Positions 33,906 to 45,749 of a stretch of DNA of 64,000 bases are shown in pieces. The stretch's first letter is position 1; each line of letters starts with the position of its first letter. Source of the DNA: Ptychodera flava (lineage: Eukaryota; Hemichordata; Enteropneusta; Ptychoderidae); contig NC_091939.1 of the NCBI RefSeq assembly GCF_041260155.1, positions 43,496,698 to 43,560,697 of the forward strand. Reading direction: 5' to 3'. A program made the position numbers and the translations under genes. The notes below the pieces were generated by a model, which did not search any database, was not told where the DNA came from, and saw nothing but the letters and a program-made list of their open reading frames with translations.

Positions 33906-36199
33906 AGTTACACATAAAAGTTACAGTGAGAGCTAGGTCATACCACTTAGTGCAGAATATTGTGTTAAGTTTGAAAATTATTTTTTTCTGACTTTTAAAC
34001 TATTTATTTACACCCTACTTAATTTGAAAATTTTCATTTTATTTTCTTTTTAAGTGATCGATAACTTACTGATCACCGTTTGGTGAAGAGATATAAATTT
34101 CATTTCTGTCATTGTCAACTATATTTTTCATTAAATACTATATTCTCAAATTTTCTCTATTTCTTTATGTGTGTACAATGCATGTATATATGTCTGTCCA
34201 TGTCAAAAACTTGACCAACTTCCACACACTTCACTTAACCAACCATCCAGCTACTGACTAATTGCTGGGTCATCCATTTATTTTTGCCAACATTTTTAGT
34301 CCCAACCTAACCCATACACAACACCACAATCCCAGGCATGGTTGACCTAGATGAGGATATGTGCATAGTCCGTCTGTTGGTTTTGGACCAGATTTTCCCA
34401 TCATCATCACCATAAAGTCAAATAATAATCATTTCCAATTGTAGACATAATTTTCATCAATGAACTACAAGCTACATAAATTCTGGGTGGAACTCCAACT
34501 CTCAATGTACATTACCCTATCACCTAACACAAACATCCCAGTCAAACCACTCTGATGAAGCTCACTTTTAAGTAGTGGTTCACCAAGCGTCCTATAGTAT
34601 AGTGTAGTTGCTACAGTTTTTCTGACTCAGATCCGCTGCATGGTGTAGAACTCATGAGGCACCTGCACACAAACCAAGCATTGCTCACAAATTTCTCACT
34701 CCCTCGACACTCTTGTTACCATCCATATGGGAGCGACAGTGTCATTGACGCTATTTTTTCCAAACTGTGATTTTCTTTGTCTTGTGATGTTTTATGCACA
34801 TCAAATGTGATAGTGATGTTGGGGAATGTTGGGTACAAAAGACTCCTTTTGCTTACTTTGCACTTCCTTGACAAATAATTTATATCTGTCTTTGGCAAGA
34901 CAAGCAAAATATCCGACATGTCTTTTGTAGGGCTGACAGTGTTGGGGTAGACTTGGAGCATTGACTTTTTTCAGTCTGTTCTTTACTATAATTGTACTTA
35001 TCTGTTGTTTGATAAGCAATATGGGCAGATTTTCTTCAGACTGAGAAGCTGCTTTGCATAGTTTGTCAACAGCAAGCAATTCAGTTGTTTACTGGCACTG
35101 TTTAGTATGTGGGTACTGAAAACCTTTCAAGCCAATGCTTTCGATTTGTGTGGGTAGGCATAGTTATCTATGCATACAACTTGTATTTGATTAAATAAAT
35201 TTTACTTTATTTTCAAACCTGTGTAGTTGTAGAAAACAGCGCCTGGAAATTGATGATCTTGTTTCTGACAACTGTATTTGAAAGTTGTATAAATCTGAAA
35301 CAAGTCAGTACACAGTACGATGCCCTTGACCATGCAGCACCTAAAGGAAAAATAACATAAAATGCAATGTAATTACATTCTGTAACATTTCAGAAAGGCT
35401 GGACAGTCATTATAGTATTATCAAGGCAACTTCTTCAGAAAAATACAACATATGACTTGTCCAAGAAGAGCTCCGCTGAAAATACCTAAATATTTGACAT
35501 ACGATCGCTATGGGACATAAGTTACTTCCGGGTTGACGATTGAGCAATTTCGCGATCATTGCCACAGAGTACGAATACTCACACAAACACAAAATAACGA
35601 AACATATACAACTAATATTTTACAAACGGTTATTAACCCAAGCATAGCTGTCAAAGTGAAATCCTCACTAGAGTCAATGAATCAATCTTCCTTGTGTACA
35701 CGCTACGACGCGACGCTACGTAAGTTGTAAACAAATCAGTGTAATCGTGGAATCACAACCAATTTTGAAATGGCAAAAGAGATGATTAATAAGTCTTGAG
35801 ATGAAAAAAAATATTTTGACCGAATTGTAAACGTGACAAATCTGTTCAAAAATGTTATTATTTCGGGAACTTGCAGTCAGGAACGAAAATGACGCGTGTT
35901 AAATTTACCCTAAAATCACGTTGTACAGGTCGATCAACGACCACAATTTTTCCAATTTCTCGAAATAGCACGCTAAATAGTGCATAAAAATACCCAAACA
36001 GCATAGCTTTCATGGAAGGAAAATCTTGCGAGTTAATTTCGATTGACAAACTTACCGTCTTACAGCTTATCCTGTGAAGTTATGATCTCGGGAAAAGCGG
36101 CGTAACGGTCTCCGTCTGCGTAGTGGCAGTGACGCTCATTTGAAAGAAAATCTCATTAACATATGCAAATATACGACTTGCGTTCTCGAGTGATACACT
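33906..36199. other. No supported gene; possible SINE-like fragment at 34.55-34.66 kb
   Basis: AGTTGCTACAGTTTTTCTGA followed by CTCAGATCCGCTG near 34600 resembles AGTTGTTACATTTTTCTGA followed by CTGAGACCGCT near 5522, next to the tRNA-like sequence, so both may be parts of one SINE family. Minus-strand open frames at 34716-35079 overlap in different frames and show no domain. From about 35,850 the sequence becomes GC-richer, leading to the donor at 36330. Confidence 0.35.
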
Positions 36200-36330
36200 G
36201 ATGTGCCAACATCTGCACACGTGTTTTAGGTACAGTGTTAAGAGTTGTGTGTGTTAATAGGAACCAATGCTAGAGAGACAAGAAAAGTGATAGTTGAGGG
36301 CTTGATTGGTGGCACATAAAAGTTGTAAAG
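36200..36330 (+). other. Possible leader exon of the 36-40 kb gene
   Basis: TTGTAAAG followed by a consensus donor GTAAGT at 36331 closes a stretch without long open frames. The next acceptor on the strand is TTTTCCTGACAG at 37240-37251. It is inferred from splice signals. Confidence 0.3.
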
Positions 36331-37251
36331 GTAAGTTAGTAACCAACCACTTGTGTCGGTAGCTAACTGACCGTACTTATAAAGCATGACGTCCATAATG
36401 TTACATCTAAAAACTATCGAGTGCTGGAAATGAAGTTAAAACTTTGGCGAACACTTCCGGACTCGTTACAATCTACCTCGGACTGCAGGATGGATGAACA
36501 GTCTCATGCATGCTCCAAAACTAGCACGTGGAAGCCTGGCAGTCACCTTTGAGCATGATAAAATACGTACCATAATATATCCAAGAAATCATCAAAAGAA
36601 ACTAAGAAGCACAACTGATTGCTAGTTAATCAATATTTCTAAGGCTCCTGCAGAACCTTGAGGTTGAATGTACAGAATGTTGAATCCTTTGTATGCCTGG
36701 CCACACCAGGAGTGGGGTCTGGAATTTAACGGAATCTAGAAAAGAAGGATTCTGTTTAAATTCAGACATGTTGTACATGTGAATAGAATGCATTCAAAGT
36801 TGGTATTTATATATAGGACAGTATTGTAAGACATACATCTATCTGATATATGCATGTCACTTTTTGCCACAATACATATTTCTGCCAGGTGGCCATTTTA
36901 GTTTGAAAAATTCCCTTGTCCAAAGCGATAACTCAGACATGTATGAACAGACGGTATTCAAAGTTGGTATTTAAAGAACAGTGTTCTATGATATTGATAC
37001 ATGTGAATGCCAATTTTCTTTGTGATTCATTATAATATTTTATGGCTTAGCATCAAAGATACATGACATTGATCAACTTGTAGAAATTATTGTGGGGACT
37101 GTAGCCGATGCACGGCTTGTTAAATATTATTTTGGTACAAAAGATTAGTTGCTGCTGGAACACTTGGATTCTCAAGTAGGTACGTGGGGGGTCACAATGG
37201 GCAGTTACAACTCTGTCACTGCATAAAATATGTTTTTGCTTTTCCTGACAG

Positions 37252-37589
37252 GATTACCTGCTGTGATGGGAAACGGATGTTAGGGAGGAACATCAAACAA
37301 ATATGCCTCATGTCCTGGTTCTGTTAATAGCTGACATTGTTCGTATAGGAAGGCTAGACCGTAAAATAAAGAAATATCCAGAAACAGTTACACTGACGGC
37401 GTATAAGGATGGCCATAAAATCAAGGATGAGTATGCTTTAGTGGGAGCTACTTTCCACAGACTGGAGCACTTTACCGGTGTTTCTTTCACAAAACAATAT
37501 GGATTGGTTTATTATGATGCACTCGAACAACATCTACGTGAAAACAGTGGCAAGGAGAGTGGTTACCTAAATTATATTGTTTTCATCAG
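37252..37589 (+). CDS. Unknown spliced gene, exon with start codon
   Basis: Acceptor TTTTCCTGACAG is followed by a short untranslated stretch and ATG at 37303. The frame reads MPHVLVLLIADIV through KDEYALVGATFHRLEHFTGV and LVYYDALEQHL to SGYLNYIVFIR, ending at ATCAG with donor GTATGT (37590), phase 2. The G-A-x-F-H then Y-Y-D-A pattern is reminiscent of the C-terminal half of deubiquitinase-like domains (His box then aromatic-Asp), but this is a weak impression. The next detected exon (39348) is in a different phase, so at least one exon is unseen or the two belong to different genes. Confidence 0.5.
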
Positions 37590-39347
37590 GTATGTACTTT
37601 ATTAGGGGCTCAAGGTCACGTTTGGCTTGGGCCCCAGGCCCCTATTGTTAAGGGCCAATTTTCAGATTTTTTGGGCTCTCCCTTGACCTCAGACAACAAA
37701 GGTCATTAATTATAAATAAATGGTATATCTCCTTAACTAAAGAGGCCAGAGTGCTGATACCATACCACATGAGCTATCACGTGACCGTTACTCGTTGCAA
37801 ATATTTAGGGATTTTTCGGGTTGACCCTTGACCCCGGACAACAAAGCTTATTAATAACGCTTTATTTTCTAATATCTAAAATATGCCAGGATTATGATAC
37901 CATACCACATAAGTTATCATGTCATATCATCACTTGTTGAAAGTATTTTTGAATTTTTTGGGCTGATCCTTGACCATAGATAACAAAGCTCATTAATTAT
38001 GCATAAATGCTATATTTCCTTAACTATACACTTGAAAAACTGGGTAGTGAATTTGCATATTTGATTAGAAGCGGAGCCTTGCTTTCGAATGCGCGGGTGT
38101 TGTCAACATGGCAAACCACAGACCTCGCCGCTGACGTAAACCCATTTTAAGAAACGGTTTATCGCCATTGACAAGCCAAAACGAAAAAAGAAATTCACTT
38201 TTTATGTGTCAGGATACAATAATTATTCGGTGCATGGAAAAATCTGATACATTTAGCTTCAGTTCTTTTGAATTTATAACCAATCTCGCAGGTAGTCATT
38301 CAGTGCAGTTACTATCATACATAGGCATGTCTTCCACGCAAAGGTTAGGGGTCATGGAGGTCTTGAGCGAGAAAGATATTTTAGTCACCTGACTTCGAAA
38401 GGTTACAGATACTGCATGCCAAATATGGAAGTTGTATCGCCTTGCAAACGCAAAGGACGCAGTGTTTTAGATCAGGTGACCGGAAGTTAAAATTGGGTCA
38501 GGTCATCAGTAGCACGCCTGTATGATCAGCGAAGTTCACGTTCTTGCCTGGGTCGTTCTCTGAAGTTGGTCGACATGAATCAACCATCAACAGTAAATAA
38601 CATTTCAATTTTTTGACGTTAAACAACCTACTAGGCCTAGTTAAGAAGTTGAACGTCGGTAAACAAACTCGGGCCTGTCATTTTCATCGCCAAGGCAGCT
38701 CGGGTGTTGGTACGTGTACGGCATGTTTTGCGATGTTATGTGTTTGCCAAGCAGCTGCTCGCTCGTCGTGTCGAACGAACGGAGATATTCAGCTTGATAA
38801 AACCAAGTGTTCTATTCTTACCGGGCATTCCGACTTCCATATATTAAACCCAATGTTATTTCACTGTTCATAATCTCTAATGTTAGCATTTTTTCGTGTA
38901 CAAGACATTTCATCTGTCCACTGTCGTCATCGATTTTCCTGAGGAGTGAGACCGTTCTTCGGTCAGCCTAGATCGTCGAAGACTCAAAATCTTAACCCGC
39001 AGTCAAGACTTTCATTTTGTACGTTGAGAGATGCTAGCATTTTTTCTGTTCTCGGTACGATGAACTCACGATACGATCTCTATCATCTCAAACATAGACA
39101 GTGTATTTTCTTTACCGCACGAGTTAATTGCTCGTCTTTTGTACATGTACATTCCACATTTCAACTCTTTATGAAGAAAGTGAGCAACTACAAACAAGCA
39201 GAACGCCTAACAATAAACATTTCAAGGTGGTTTTTCTTCAGAGTAGTCATGGAAGTGCATGGTTTATTTTGTCACAAACCAAAGCTAACAATCTTGTCAG
39301 ACTTAATTTCCTGTCAACACAGCAGTAATTTTTTTGTCCTATTACAG

Positions 39348-39500
39348 TCTGCAGAGAAAACTCCAATCAAGAAAACTACCTATCAGGAAGTTGGACGAAA
39401 CAGCAAGTATGGCAAGAAAAAGTTGAAAACTGAATTTTTAACTGATCAAAAGAGAAGGTCCAGTTTTAGCTACAAGCAGAAGAAAGGACTGAAAAAGAAG
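39348..39500 (+). CDS. Unknown spliced gene, lysine-rich exon
   Basis: Acceptor TTTTTGTCCTATTACAG leads into 51 codons: SAEKTPIKKTTYQEVGRNSK, then YGKKKLKTEFLTDQKRRSSF and KKGLKKK. It ends at GAAG followed by GCAAGT, a GC-AG type donor. The phase is 0 at both sides. The basic composition suggests a nuclear or nucleic-acid-binding protein. No domain is recognised. Confidence 0.5.
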
Positions 39501-39700
39501 GCAAGTTTACTTGTGTTGGATAAAGTGTTTCAATTTATTTCAGGTACAAGTTGATGTGATACTCTGGCTACTGAAAAATGTAGGAATATTTTGTCAAGGA
39601 TATGTGTTCACGGTTTGATTGTCTTTGTCGTTGTCTTGTCAAAAATACTGAATCTAGTCACAAGCTGGCAACAAGTAATTGTTTCACTTTTTTTGTTTAG

Positions 39701-39997
39701 GTTCGCAATTACAACATTTGCACCAGAGAAGAGATTTTATTGTATATCAGACACAACAACAAGAGCCTCCTGTATGGAAGTCATGGGGCAGTAGATGATT
39801 ATAAGAAAGGAAAACTGGTGTCAGCAAATGGAACTTTGCAAACTTTTACGTGCTATTCCAGTGCTCCAGATATTGTGCAACCATTGGAACCGACACCAAC
39901 CAAGAGCGGTGATGATCAATCTACAGATACTCATGCACCCCATGTTCACATGTTTGGACCACGTAAGCTGTCAGGGGACTATAACAACAACAAATAG
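39701..39997 (+). CDS. Unknown spliced gene, terminal exon
   Basis: Acceptor CACTTTTTTTGTTTAG is followed by VRNYNICTREEILLYIRHNN, KSLLYGSHGAVDDYKKGKLV and a Pro/Thr/Asp-rich tail, ending GDYNNNK at TAG 39995-39997. The phase (0) matches the preceding lysine-rich exon. The family was not recognised. Confidence 0.5.
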   Translation, partial: VRNYNICTREEILLYIRHNNKSLLYGSHGAVDDYKKGKLVSANGTLQTFTCYSSAPDIVQPLEPTPTKSGDDQSTDTHAPHVHMFGPRKLSGDYNNNK

Positions 39998-40125
39998 GAC
40001 ATTTTACAACTCATACTTCAGTACTGAAAACTTTGCTTTTTAAAGCACAATGAATCTTTCGCAGCATTTACCCAGAGGGCCACCGGTTGCCAATATTTTG
40101 ATTAGATTAGCAAGATTGAAGCTTT

Positions 40126-40300
40126 TTAGGGGGGGGGGTCACAAAAATAGAGTGAACCATATATTTCGTTTCTATTTATCTGCATGATTTTGTTTATTTG
40201 TAGTTTTTCTGGGGGGTGTCACAAAAGTAGAGTGAACCATATATTTCATATCTATTTATTTGCATGATTTTGTTTATTTGTAGTTTTTCTTAGTCTTCTC
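40126..40300. repeat. Tandem duplication, ~85-bp unit, after a G run
   Basis: TCACAAAAATAGAGTGAACC through GATTTTGTTTATTTGTAGTTTTTCT occurs twice, each preceded by a run of G (nine at about 40130, six at about 40211). Confidence 0.8.
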
Positions 40301-40342
40301 CTTCCAAAGTCGACTTGCAACCCAGTTGAGACAAGTGTTTTT

Positions 40343-41541
40343 TAGCTACTATAGAATATAGTCTATAGAAGCTATTGGGATGGGTATCCGTCTGGCGTCC
40401 GTCGTCAGTCTGTATGTATGTATGTATGTATGTATGTATGTCCGTTTGTGAGGCGTCCGTCCACTCAAATATCTTGAGAACCGCAGTACTTACTGATTTG
40501 ATATTTGTTGTGCAGATGAAAAATATGATTTTGAGAAACTATTATTTTTAATTTTTTTGATATTGTTGAAAATAGGCAAATTAATACTAAAAAAGGCGTT
40601 TTTTTGTAAAAAATCTTCTACTTCATAACCGCTGGTCAGACAGCTCTGTTATTTGGTATACAGGTCCCTAAGGACAACCCAACTTAGATTTGTTCAAATT
40701 GTGATGCTTTATGCAAATCTGTATTTTTAAGGATTTTTTTGGGGTCATTTTTGATCAAAATTTGACTTACATTGTATGTAATTCTTGTCATGTATAAACC
40801 CTATCAATTCACCCAGAAAAAAATAATTAATATGATTTTAAATAATTGAATTAATTAGGAAATCATCAAAGCCAAAATAATTTTCGTGTAGAATTATCAG
40901 AAAGTTCAACTTTTTTGACAGTTCATAGTGAAATGCTTACCATCTTGGAGGATTAAAACATGTAAAGGCAACTTTCCTGAATCCAAACTTTGACATATTC
41001 TGAACCGTCATTTATTGTGCCCTGTATGTTATCTAAAAGAAATTGCTCAAAATAGTTTGTCATGATAGGGTGGTCAAATAAATAGAGATAGAGAAAGTTC
41101 TAATTTCCATTTATGGTTGACTTGGTAAGGATAAAATAAAATTACTTTTTGAGGAAAAAAATAGAGTGGTCAATTAAAAGAGTGGTCAAAGTGATAGGGT
41201 TTTTATGGTAAAGCTGGGCTGTAAGATTCCTCATGTGCTATTTATAGCAATTATGCAATCTGTGTAAACAGTGCAATGAAAGTGTTACATGATGCTTTTG
41301 ATGACCTTGAACTTCTTAAGTTTCAAACATTTGTCTCTTCAGTGTGCTTTCTCTGAGTACGTACAGTCTCAACTTATTCAACAGAAGTTACTTACAATGT
41401 TAATTTGAAAGTTAAGATGTGCTTGGTTAATAGTATGAAAATACTGATAAAAAGATAACCAGCTTAATAGATATGCTGTTTTTTTATGATGAAAATCTTG
41501 ATTTAAGCAAGTCTTGTTTACTTTAATTAACTCTCGTTTAT
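40343..41541 (+). mobile_element. Non-autonomous element family D, full copy
   Basis: It starts TAGCTACTATAG with a palindromic TATAGACTATAGTCTATA-type end, followed by GAAGCTATTGGGATGGGTAT, CCGTC.GGCGTC, a (TATG)n tract, TCCGTTTGTGAGGCGTCCGT and TGATATTTGTTGTG. The body includes ATAACCGCTGGTCAGACAGC, GATAGGGTGGTCAAATAAAT and ATTCCTCATGTGCTATTTAT, ending CTCTCGTTTAT at 41541. The same 1.2 kb recurs in reverse at 57.69-58.89 kb. No coding capacity. Confidence 0.75.
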
Positions 41542-41830
41542 TAGCTACTCTAGACTAATATAGTCTATAGAAGCTATTGGGATGGGTATCTGTCCAGCGT
41601 GCACTGTCAGTATGTATGTATGTATGTATGTATGTATGTATGTATGTCCGTTTGTGAGGCATCCGTCCACTCAACTATCTTGAGAACTGCAGTACTTACT
41701 GATTTGATATTTGTTGTGTGGATCTAATATATGATTTTGAGAAACTCTTTTTATTAATTTTTGATATTGTTGAGAATATGCAAATTAGCACCATAAAAGG
41801 CGTTTTTGGTAAAAAATCTCATTTCATAAC
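41542..41830 (+). mobile_element. Family D, second copy head-to-tail with the first, truncated
   Basis: The next base after the first copy starts TAGCTACTCTAGACTAATAT, then GTCTATAGAAGCTATTGGG and a longer (TATG)n tract. It stops after about 290 bp (GGTAAAAAATCTCATTTCAT). Confidence 0.7.
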
Positions 41831-42516
41831 CAAAATGTGTGTAATAATTCCTTTTTCATTTCAATCCAACTCTTACATTTATTTATCTACTGATTTTGGC
41901 AGAGTCAAAAGTTCACAGAAAGCCAGTGAACGAAACCTTCATATTTTTCAACACAGAGCTATTTATACTGTGTGCTCTTTGGCATTTACTTGACTACCTA
42001 TTTTTGACATTACCAATAGACAAAGGGCAAATGTTGCCACAAACACAGACCTAACCATTACAAAGTAGTATGTTCTCAGGCATTCCAGGTTAGTCACAGT
42101 GACAGTTTTTGTGCAGATGTTTATGATACTCCTCAGGTACTCAAAAATAAAACATCAGAAAAATAAAAAATATATTTGAACAAATATTTTATTCTAAAAA
42201 GTTTGTTATTTATTGTTCAAAGAAAAATAAACTTTGTTGTTAAACAAAAATGTTGTTGTATAGTATTGCCATACATCTGTCTTAAGTGCCCTGAATTGTT
42301 GTTGTTTTGTTTTTCTAGTAATCAACAATAACAATGGTCATTATACACACACATGTAAGGCTTTGTTGGTAATACATTGTGGAGTTGAGGATAAATGAGT
42401 TTAACAAGATGAAAAATTTCACCAAGTCTGAGAAAAATTTGTTTTGTTACCTAGGAACCACCTCCAGTAGACTAAATAACAAAGCAACCTGACCAGTGGA
42501 TTCAGTTATAATTTGT

Positions 42517-42890
42517 TCAGTCAGTATTTCCTTGTTCATCAACTTTGGCTAATTGTTCTGCAGCTTCGATTGTGAGGAAGTCCTCTATGTCCTTGTAAAA
42601 TTCTATTAGTTTTTCCTTCTTGGCAGTTTTCATTTTTTTGAAACTCTCAGAAAAATCACATTTTGATTGTTCATTGGATATCTTGTCAATAGATTTTTTG
42701 ATCAGATCCATTAACTGCGCCTTTGTTTTATTCTCAATTGATTCACCCTTCATGCGATCTTCAGCAGAGACACAAATGGGGGTCAATTTATGACGAATAC
42801 TGGCTTGCCGAAAGATCTTTTAGCGCATCATCAAGCTGATTACCAATCAGACTGACATGTTGTTTTTCCTCTGTTGGTGTCGTAAGGTAC
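42517..42890 (-). CDS. Nuclease gene terminal exon, with one probable frameshift
   Basis: Acceptor TTTTTATAG, one base completing Glu, then YLTTPTEEKQHVSLIGNQLD and ALKDLSAS. The direct frame stops (TAA at about 42793), but the adjacent frame carries on as IRHKLTPICVSAEDRMKGES, KAQLMDLIKKSIDKISNEQS and YKDIEDFLTIEAAEQLA, ending at TGA (42517). A one-base indel near 42,800 would join them. If the TAA is real, the protein ends about 95 residues earlier. Confidence 0.5.
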
Positions 42891-43309
42891 CTATAAAAAC
42901 ATGAGATTTAGGCATCGATCATCAGAAAAGTTTGATACCGATAAAGCTGATATGTACACAAAGTGATGGCCTACATGATGCAGGCAATTTACACATGATT
43001 GTGGATACAATTCTCTTGAATACATTGATTAATTATCATGACTTATGACAGTTTGATACCAAAGAGAGTAACTCATTAAGGTCATACAGTGGTCATGAAA
43101 GTAGCTTATTTACAAATTTGTGTAGAGTATAAAGTAATGTACACAACAGGCAGCTTGCTGAAGTATGGAAATGTATGTGCAGGTGTTTTTTTCTAAATAG
43201 AAATTTACATGATGCAGAAAACTACCCTGGGAACACAATTTTCAGTTCTTGCCTGCTTGTGACACTCTAAACATATCACTTCTGAAGTTCCATTGTGAAA
43301 CAGACTTAC

Positions 43310-43428
43310 TCTTCTTTTTGAAGTTTAATGCGCCAAGCAGTCACTTCTTCCTGTTTTTCTAATCTTGAGGGATTACTTGAACTTGATTTTTCTTCTATTT
43401 TAAGTATTTCTTCCATTTTCTTTCTAAG
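43310..43428 (-). CDS. Nuclease gene exon: charged coiled region
   Basis: Acceptor TTTTACAG, then LRKKMEEILKIEEKSSSSNP and RLEKQEEVTAWRIKLQKEE, then consensus donor GTAAGT, phase 2. Strongly charged, probable coiled coil. Confidence 0.6.
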
Positions 43429-43638
43429 CTGTAAAATAAAAAAAAATGTGTGTTAATCAACAAAAGTCTTGTATCTAATCATAGTGTACAAATCATGAAT
43501 AATCAATTTATACTAGTATTACAATTAATCCAGCTCCCAGCATCATGTTAAGCATGAAATACTACTCTATATATGCATGGACAAACAATAAAAATGGTGA
43601 AAAATGACCACTTATGACAAACAAGGAAATCAAATGAC

Positions 43639-43841
43639 CTCTGTAAGGTTGTCCAAACTTCTGAAGGTTCTTATCCATTCATCTGCAAACATAGCTTCAG
43701 CAGACCATCTCTTTGTGGCCTTGTTGACCTCCTCAAGACGTGCATCCATATCTTCTCCAGTGATCAAATTGCCAGACACTGATACACTCTCATTGGCCTC
43801 CAAAAAAGACAATAATTCTGGTGGCAGCATCATTCTGTCAG
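43639..43841 (-). CDS. Nuclease gene exon: unknown helical region
   Basis: Starts in phase after TTTCCAGAG: DRMMLPPELLSFLEANESVS, GNLITGEDMDARLEEVNKAT, RWSAEAMFADEWIRTFRSLD, NLTE. The donor is the weak GTCATT. Predicted mostly helical. No named domain. Confidence 0.55.
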
Positions 43842-44187
43842 CTCTGGAAATAATAGTACACAAACTTACACAAAAGTCATAGCAAACATGAAGTTCTCCT
43901 TTTGAAATGAAGTACAATTATGGCCATGTACATAAAAATATGACTACTGGGGCAATTTGAGAAGTTATGACCTGAAAGCATTTTCAGTAAATAATGGCAG
44001 CTTCTTGTGTAAAAGGTAGGTAATTCATTTGTAGTGACAGCATATTTTACAGTGTTACATACATAACTAGTGAATAATTAATAATATTGCTGTGTTGATC
44101 TTCAATACAGTATGAATTCAGGTTTTGTAGCACTCTGCAAATCTTGTCAGTGGCCAACAAAATTACTCTAAAAACGGTGTGCCATAC

Positions 44188-44378
44188 CAGCCATATCCTT
44201 CAATGTTTCATCAAGTGAATTGATAACTGCTTCCGTGCTACTGGGTGCAGTATACACATGGTAAATGCAGGATACAATGGCCCCACCACCAGGCTGATCC
44301 TTCCCCCTGGTCTTCTTGGTAAATCGCTGATGCTGAGGTGGTGCTCTACTTGGACCAACATATTCACCGGTGTACTGA
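44188..44378 (-). CDS. Nuclease gene exon: end of HIRAN-like domain
   Basis: Acceptor CACTTTTCAG, then one base completing a Cys codon, then QYTGEYVGPSRAPPQHQRFT, KDQPGGGAIVSCIYHVYTAP and INSLDETLKDM. The GGGA.(V/L).C.Y pattern closes the HIRAN-like fold in related proteins. Phase 1 out at donor GTATGG. The phase agrees with the next exon only if its AG is taken as CCAGAG, which avoids a stop. Confidence 0.6.
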
Positions 44379-44639
44379 CTGAAAAGTGAAAAAATACAGC
44401 CACATAATGTTACATGAATATCAAAGTCATATCTTCTGCAACAATAAGAATTTTATGTTAGACATTTAAATTCAGGCAACCTTTCCTTAATTTTCAAAAC
44501 ATATATTTAGTAAGGCAATAACCAAATACACCTAGGAAAATAAAGTTCATTATTTTTAAATGACACCATAGAAATATGTTCAATACCGCCTCCTTTTTGT
44601 ATAGATAAGGTTTCATATTAGGAGGGAATGAAACACATA

Positions 44640-44982
44640 CCACTGAATTTTATTCCTTAAATTTTCCACAAAGGTTGGCAGGTACTCTTCCAACTTGTTT
44701 TCCTGCATTGTCCTTAACCAACTGTAGAGGACCTCTTAGCTGTTACCTTAATGAGGAAATTTGTAACTTCATTTCCATTGACAACTTAACTTAAGTCCAT
44801 GGACATCGTATAAAGTAAACTCTCTTGCAATCAAGGAGTGTTTTTCAGCAGGAAATGTATCCAAGGGAGGAAACCACACTCCTACAGCTGTAGCATCATA
44901 TTGGTTATTCTCTTCCAACTTCACTTCTAACCAGACGTCAGGGTGTGGTTTGAAAGTATCTATGCAGACTGCAGGGAGGGAA
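44640..44982 (-). pseudogene. Nuclease gene exon: HIRAN-like domain core, frame-damaged
   Basis: Acceptor GCATTTGCAG (AG at 44984-44983) is followed by T, completing a Val codon split by the previous exon. The frame then reads SLPAVCIDTFKPHPDVWLEV, KLEENNQYDATAVGVWFPPL and SLIAREFTLYDVHG. L..E.NN.YDA.AV.V is the HIRAN-like E/N..D signature. An in-frame TGA follows near 44,775. The expected continuation KDNAGKQVGRVPANLCGKFK appears in another frame at about 44,660-44,720, followed by a further shift (NKIQ) before the donor GTATGT. Three lesions in 150 bp make this the weakest exon. Confidence 0.5.
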
Positions 44983-44992
44983 CTGCAAATGC

Positions 44993-45749
44993 AAGCATTT
45001 GTTGCTGGCCCAATAGAAATAAAGTTGGGTAGTCAGTCTTTCAAAGAAAACTTATATGTTCTCCCATTGGAAACGATATGTTGCTTGGTTTAGATATCCT
45101 AAAACCAAGTGGAGCTCAAGTCCTTTTCGATATAGAACAACTTAGGCTAGGTAAAAATGTAGTTAAAATGTCATACAGAGGAGACAACAAACAACCTTTG
45201 GTAGCTAAAGTAACTGTCCCTGAGAGAATTGAAATACCACCTTTCCATGTAGTCAGAATATCATGTAACATGGACAAAGGTTTACCTGAGTACATCATTG
45301 AACCAGAACAAGGACAGGGGGTAGAAATCCCAAGAACATATCAGGTGGGGACCGAACATCCAGTAGTTTGCCTGGTAAACCCATCACCTGGTAAAGTTAC
45401 CATCAGTTCTGGGAAGGTAATAGCAAGGGCAGTTCAAGCCAATTTGTTGTCTCCCGAGATTTCTGATGACACAGTACATGTGAAACAAGTGACACCCAAT
45501 GGGATGATGGGAAAACAAAATGTGTTGCCCCAATATTTAGAAGATCTATTTTTACGCTCTAGCAAGCATCTTAGCAACCATGAAAAGGAAGAACTAAAAG
45601 AGTTATTACAAGCTGAAGTACTTGAATTGAATCATCACCTACCATCCTCAAGTCATCAGGGTATAACGCGCACTAGAATAAGGGTGATGAATAAAATATT
45701 ACTGGTATGGTGTGTCACAGGATGTACGTCGATTTGTTACTACCTGTGA
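44993..45749 (+). pseudogene. Gypsy retropepsin C-half fused to integrase zinc finger start
   Basis: From 44993 the frame reads VAGPIEIKLGSQSFKENLYV and shifts at about 45065 (one base lost) to DMLLGLDILKPSGAQVLFD, the flap-to-C-terminal part of a retropepsin (L-G-(L/I)-D-(I/F)-L). The Asp-Thr/Ser-Gly active site would lie upstream and is absent. The ~150 residues after it (KVTVPERIEIPPFHVVRISC, CLVNPSPGKVTISSGKVIAR) are Gypsy linker. At about 45,630 the frame jumps directly to HHLPSSSHQGITRTR, the first half of the integrase zinc motif, so about 2 kb coding for RT and RNase H is missing. Confidence 0.75.

Noticed and set aside
44660..44730. Alternative minus-strand reading ENKLEEYLPTFVENLRNKIQ, which looks like a SAM-type helix
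   Set aside because: The overlapping frame KDNAGKQVGRVPANLCGKFK fits the HIRAN-like context far better. The alternative probably arises from the nearby frameshift, although it does match the next exon's phase.
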